The notes under the pieces: model-generated
Told to the model about the DNA's origin: nothing
Database searches by the model: none
What the model saw: only the letters and a program-made list of their open reading frames with translations
NCBI GenBank assembly: GCA_018806985.1
Contig: JADANN010000114.1
Span: 372,001 to 436,000, forward strand
Direction: 5' to 3'
Source of the DNA: Angiostrongylus vasorum
Lineage: Eukaryota > Nematoda > Chromadorea > Rhabditida > Metastrongylidae
Length of the DNA: 64,000 nt
Program-made: the position numbers and the translations under genes
Part shown: piece after piece, positions 63,122 to 64,000 of the stretch
Position numbering within the stretch: position 1 is the first letter of the stretch
Layout: each line of letters starts with the position of its first letter

Positions 63122-64000
63122 CTAGAGTCCAAGGGCATGAGCCTCTATATCGTTAAACTTGACTCTGTCATGTGCCGTTATCCTTTCCCAATCAACTTTT
63201 GAAAGTTTACTCTTCTCGGTCCTCGTGTGCCATACATACACCTTAGTGCACATATTTGCTTTCGGTTCGAGATCGCTTCGGGATAACCCCAACCCGTTTA
63301 GAAAATGTGACTCCTTAAATAGATCTGTTTGGATTGTTCAGCATCAGACTCCTCAAGAAGTTGTATAGAAAGATGTAAATACAGGAAACTCCCATAGTAG
63401 TAAAATCTAAAAATTTTTTCGCGTTCTCTTAGCTCACTGCTATATGTGAGCTTCATTAAGAGAAAAAAACCACACTAAGGGAATAAGAACGAGACGAAAT
63501 CCCAAAGCAACTCACTCAACCTCTAGAAGTGATGTGGACTTTCGTTCGAAGGATAAATACCTGCTGTCCTCTCGCTACATCAAAAGAAAAAGCAGCGTTT
63601 GGATGAGAAGTAATCAGAGTAATATTCACAGCAAACGCAGCCATATCGATGGGAAATTGACGATCCGGCTTCCATACAGCGTTGAAGCCAATCACTGTTC
63701 CTGAAACGATGAAGTGTCTACTACGACGGAAGTAGTAGTCATAATATTAACAGGTTAAAAAGCATTTCAACAAAATTATTAGATTAAGTCGGTCAAACTA
63801 CACATAAAAAACGGACCATTTTCCGATAAAATTGGCCATTCAGCAACTAGACCTCCAACGATACCGACAGGCCATATCCCAACCACATCAACTGATCTAA
63901 TTTCATTGAATAACCGCAAGTCGTACGTGTTATCATCGTCACCAAAATAAACAGCGCCACTTTTTGCTTTGGAAAGCTGAGTCCTTAAAGAATAGAACAA
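63122..64000 (-). CDS. Galactosylgalactosylxylosylprotein 3-beta-glucuronosyltransferase family (GT43), 3' exons, partial
   Basis: Golgi type II enzyme that transfers glucuronic acid from UDP-GlcA, in the family that completes the proteoglycan linker (GlcAT-I/SQV-8) or modifies other glycans. Exons: 64000-63817 (continues beyond the window), 63700-63561, 63313-63122; phases agree. Visible motifs: the metal/UDP-binding DDD in [19 protein letters not shown], the acceptor-side segment [11 protein letters not shown], the Glu of QQESHFL that aligns with the GlcAT catalytic base, and DLEPKA followed by [10 protein letters not shown], whose His/Arg bind UDP. All key residues are present, so it looks active. 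The N-terminal membrane anchor and stem are outside the window. The stop is TAG at 63124-63122. The nematode family includes SQV-8 and several GLCT paralogs; which one this is cannot be told from the visible part. It lies upstream of YJU2B on the same strand, 873 bp away. Confidence 0.92.

Noticed and set aside
63561..63700. Possible loss of the glucuronosyltransferase catalytic Glu (WKPDR where other members have an acidic residue)
   Set aside because: Counting back from the conserved WHTRTE His places the catalytic base at the Glu of QQESHFL in the last exon, which is present.

Overview
This window looks like nuclear DNA of a nematode, most likely a clade V strongylid of the hookworm type. 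The host genes are small exons with nematode-style splice acceptors (TTTCAG, TTTTTTAG), and two possible SL trans-splice acceptors lie just upstream of start codons. The proteins match metazoan/nematode families, and one LINE fragment resembles the RTE elements common in strongylids. Species assignment is inference.

Layout. Positions 1-29.6 kb are almost free of host genes. They hold many interspersed repeats: a tRNA-derived SINE (called SINE-A here), a related family (SINE-B), a repeat with a tRNA-like segment (R3), a ~380-bp repeat with a microsatellite tail (R4), three dead mariner transposases, and Penelope-like element (PLE) fragments. The only coding candidate there is one exon for a small membrane protein (7934-8080). 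At 29.8-44.6 kb lies a Krueppel-like zinc-finger factor gene (+ strand, five exons, one ~12-kb repeat-filled intron). At 46.06-47.1 kb is the best-preserved PLE 3' part (GIY-YIG endonuclease). At 50.7-53.8 kb is a complete seven-exon VIG-1/SERBP1-type RNA-binding protein gene (+). At 58.7-59.0 kb is an RTE LINE C-terminus (-). At 59.8-62.2 kb is a seven-exon YJU2B/CCDC130 splicing-factor gene (-), and at 63.1-64.0 kb the 3' three exons of a beta-1,3-glucuronosyltransferase (-), whose 5' end is beyond the window.

The most interesting non-coding signal is a motif of ~36 nt seen about ten times on both strands. It has the hammerhead ribozyme core (CTGANGA ... GAAAC), a closing stem I (GGCT/AGCC), a stem II that changes in a compensating way between two subfamilies, and almost no stem III. 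One copy sits directly downstream of the GIY-YIG region of a PLE, so these are probably the small hammerhead variants of Penelope-like elements, spread as solo or inverted terminal pieces.

Two conserved genes (the KLF factor and YJU2B) each read correctly across an exon junction only if an A6 run is one base shorter. This suggests homopolymer errors in the assembly rather than gene decay.
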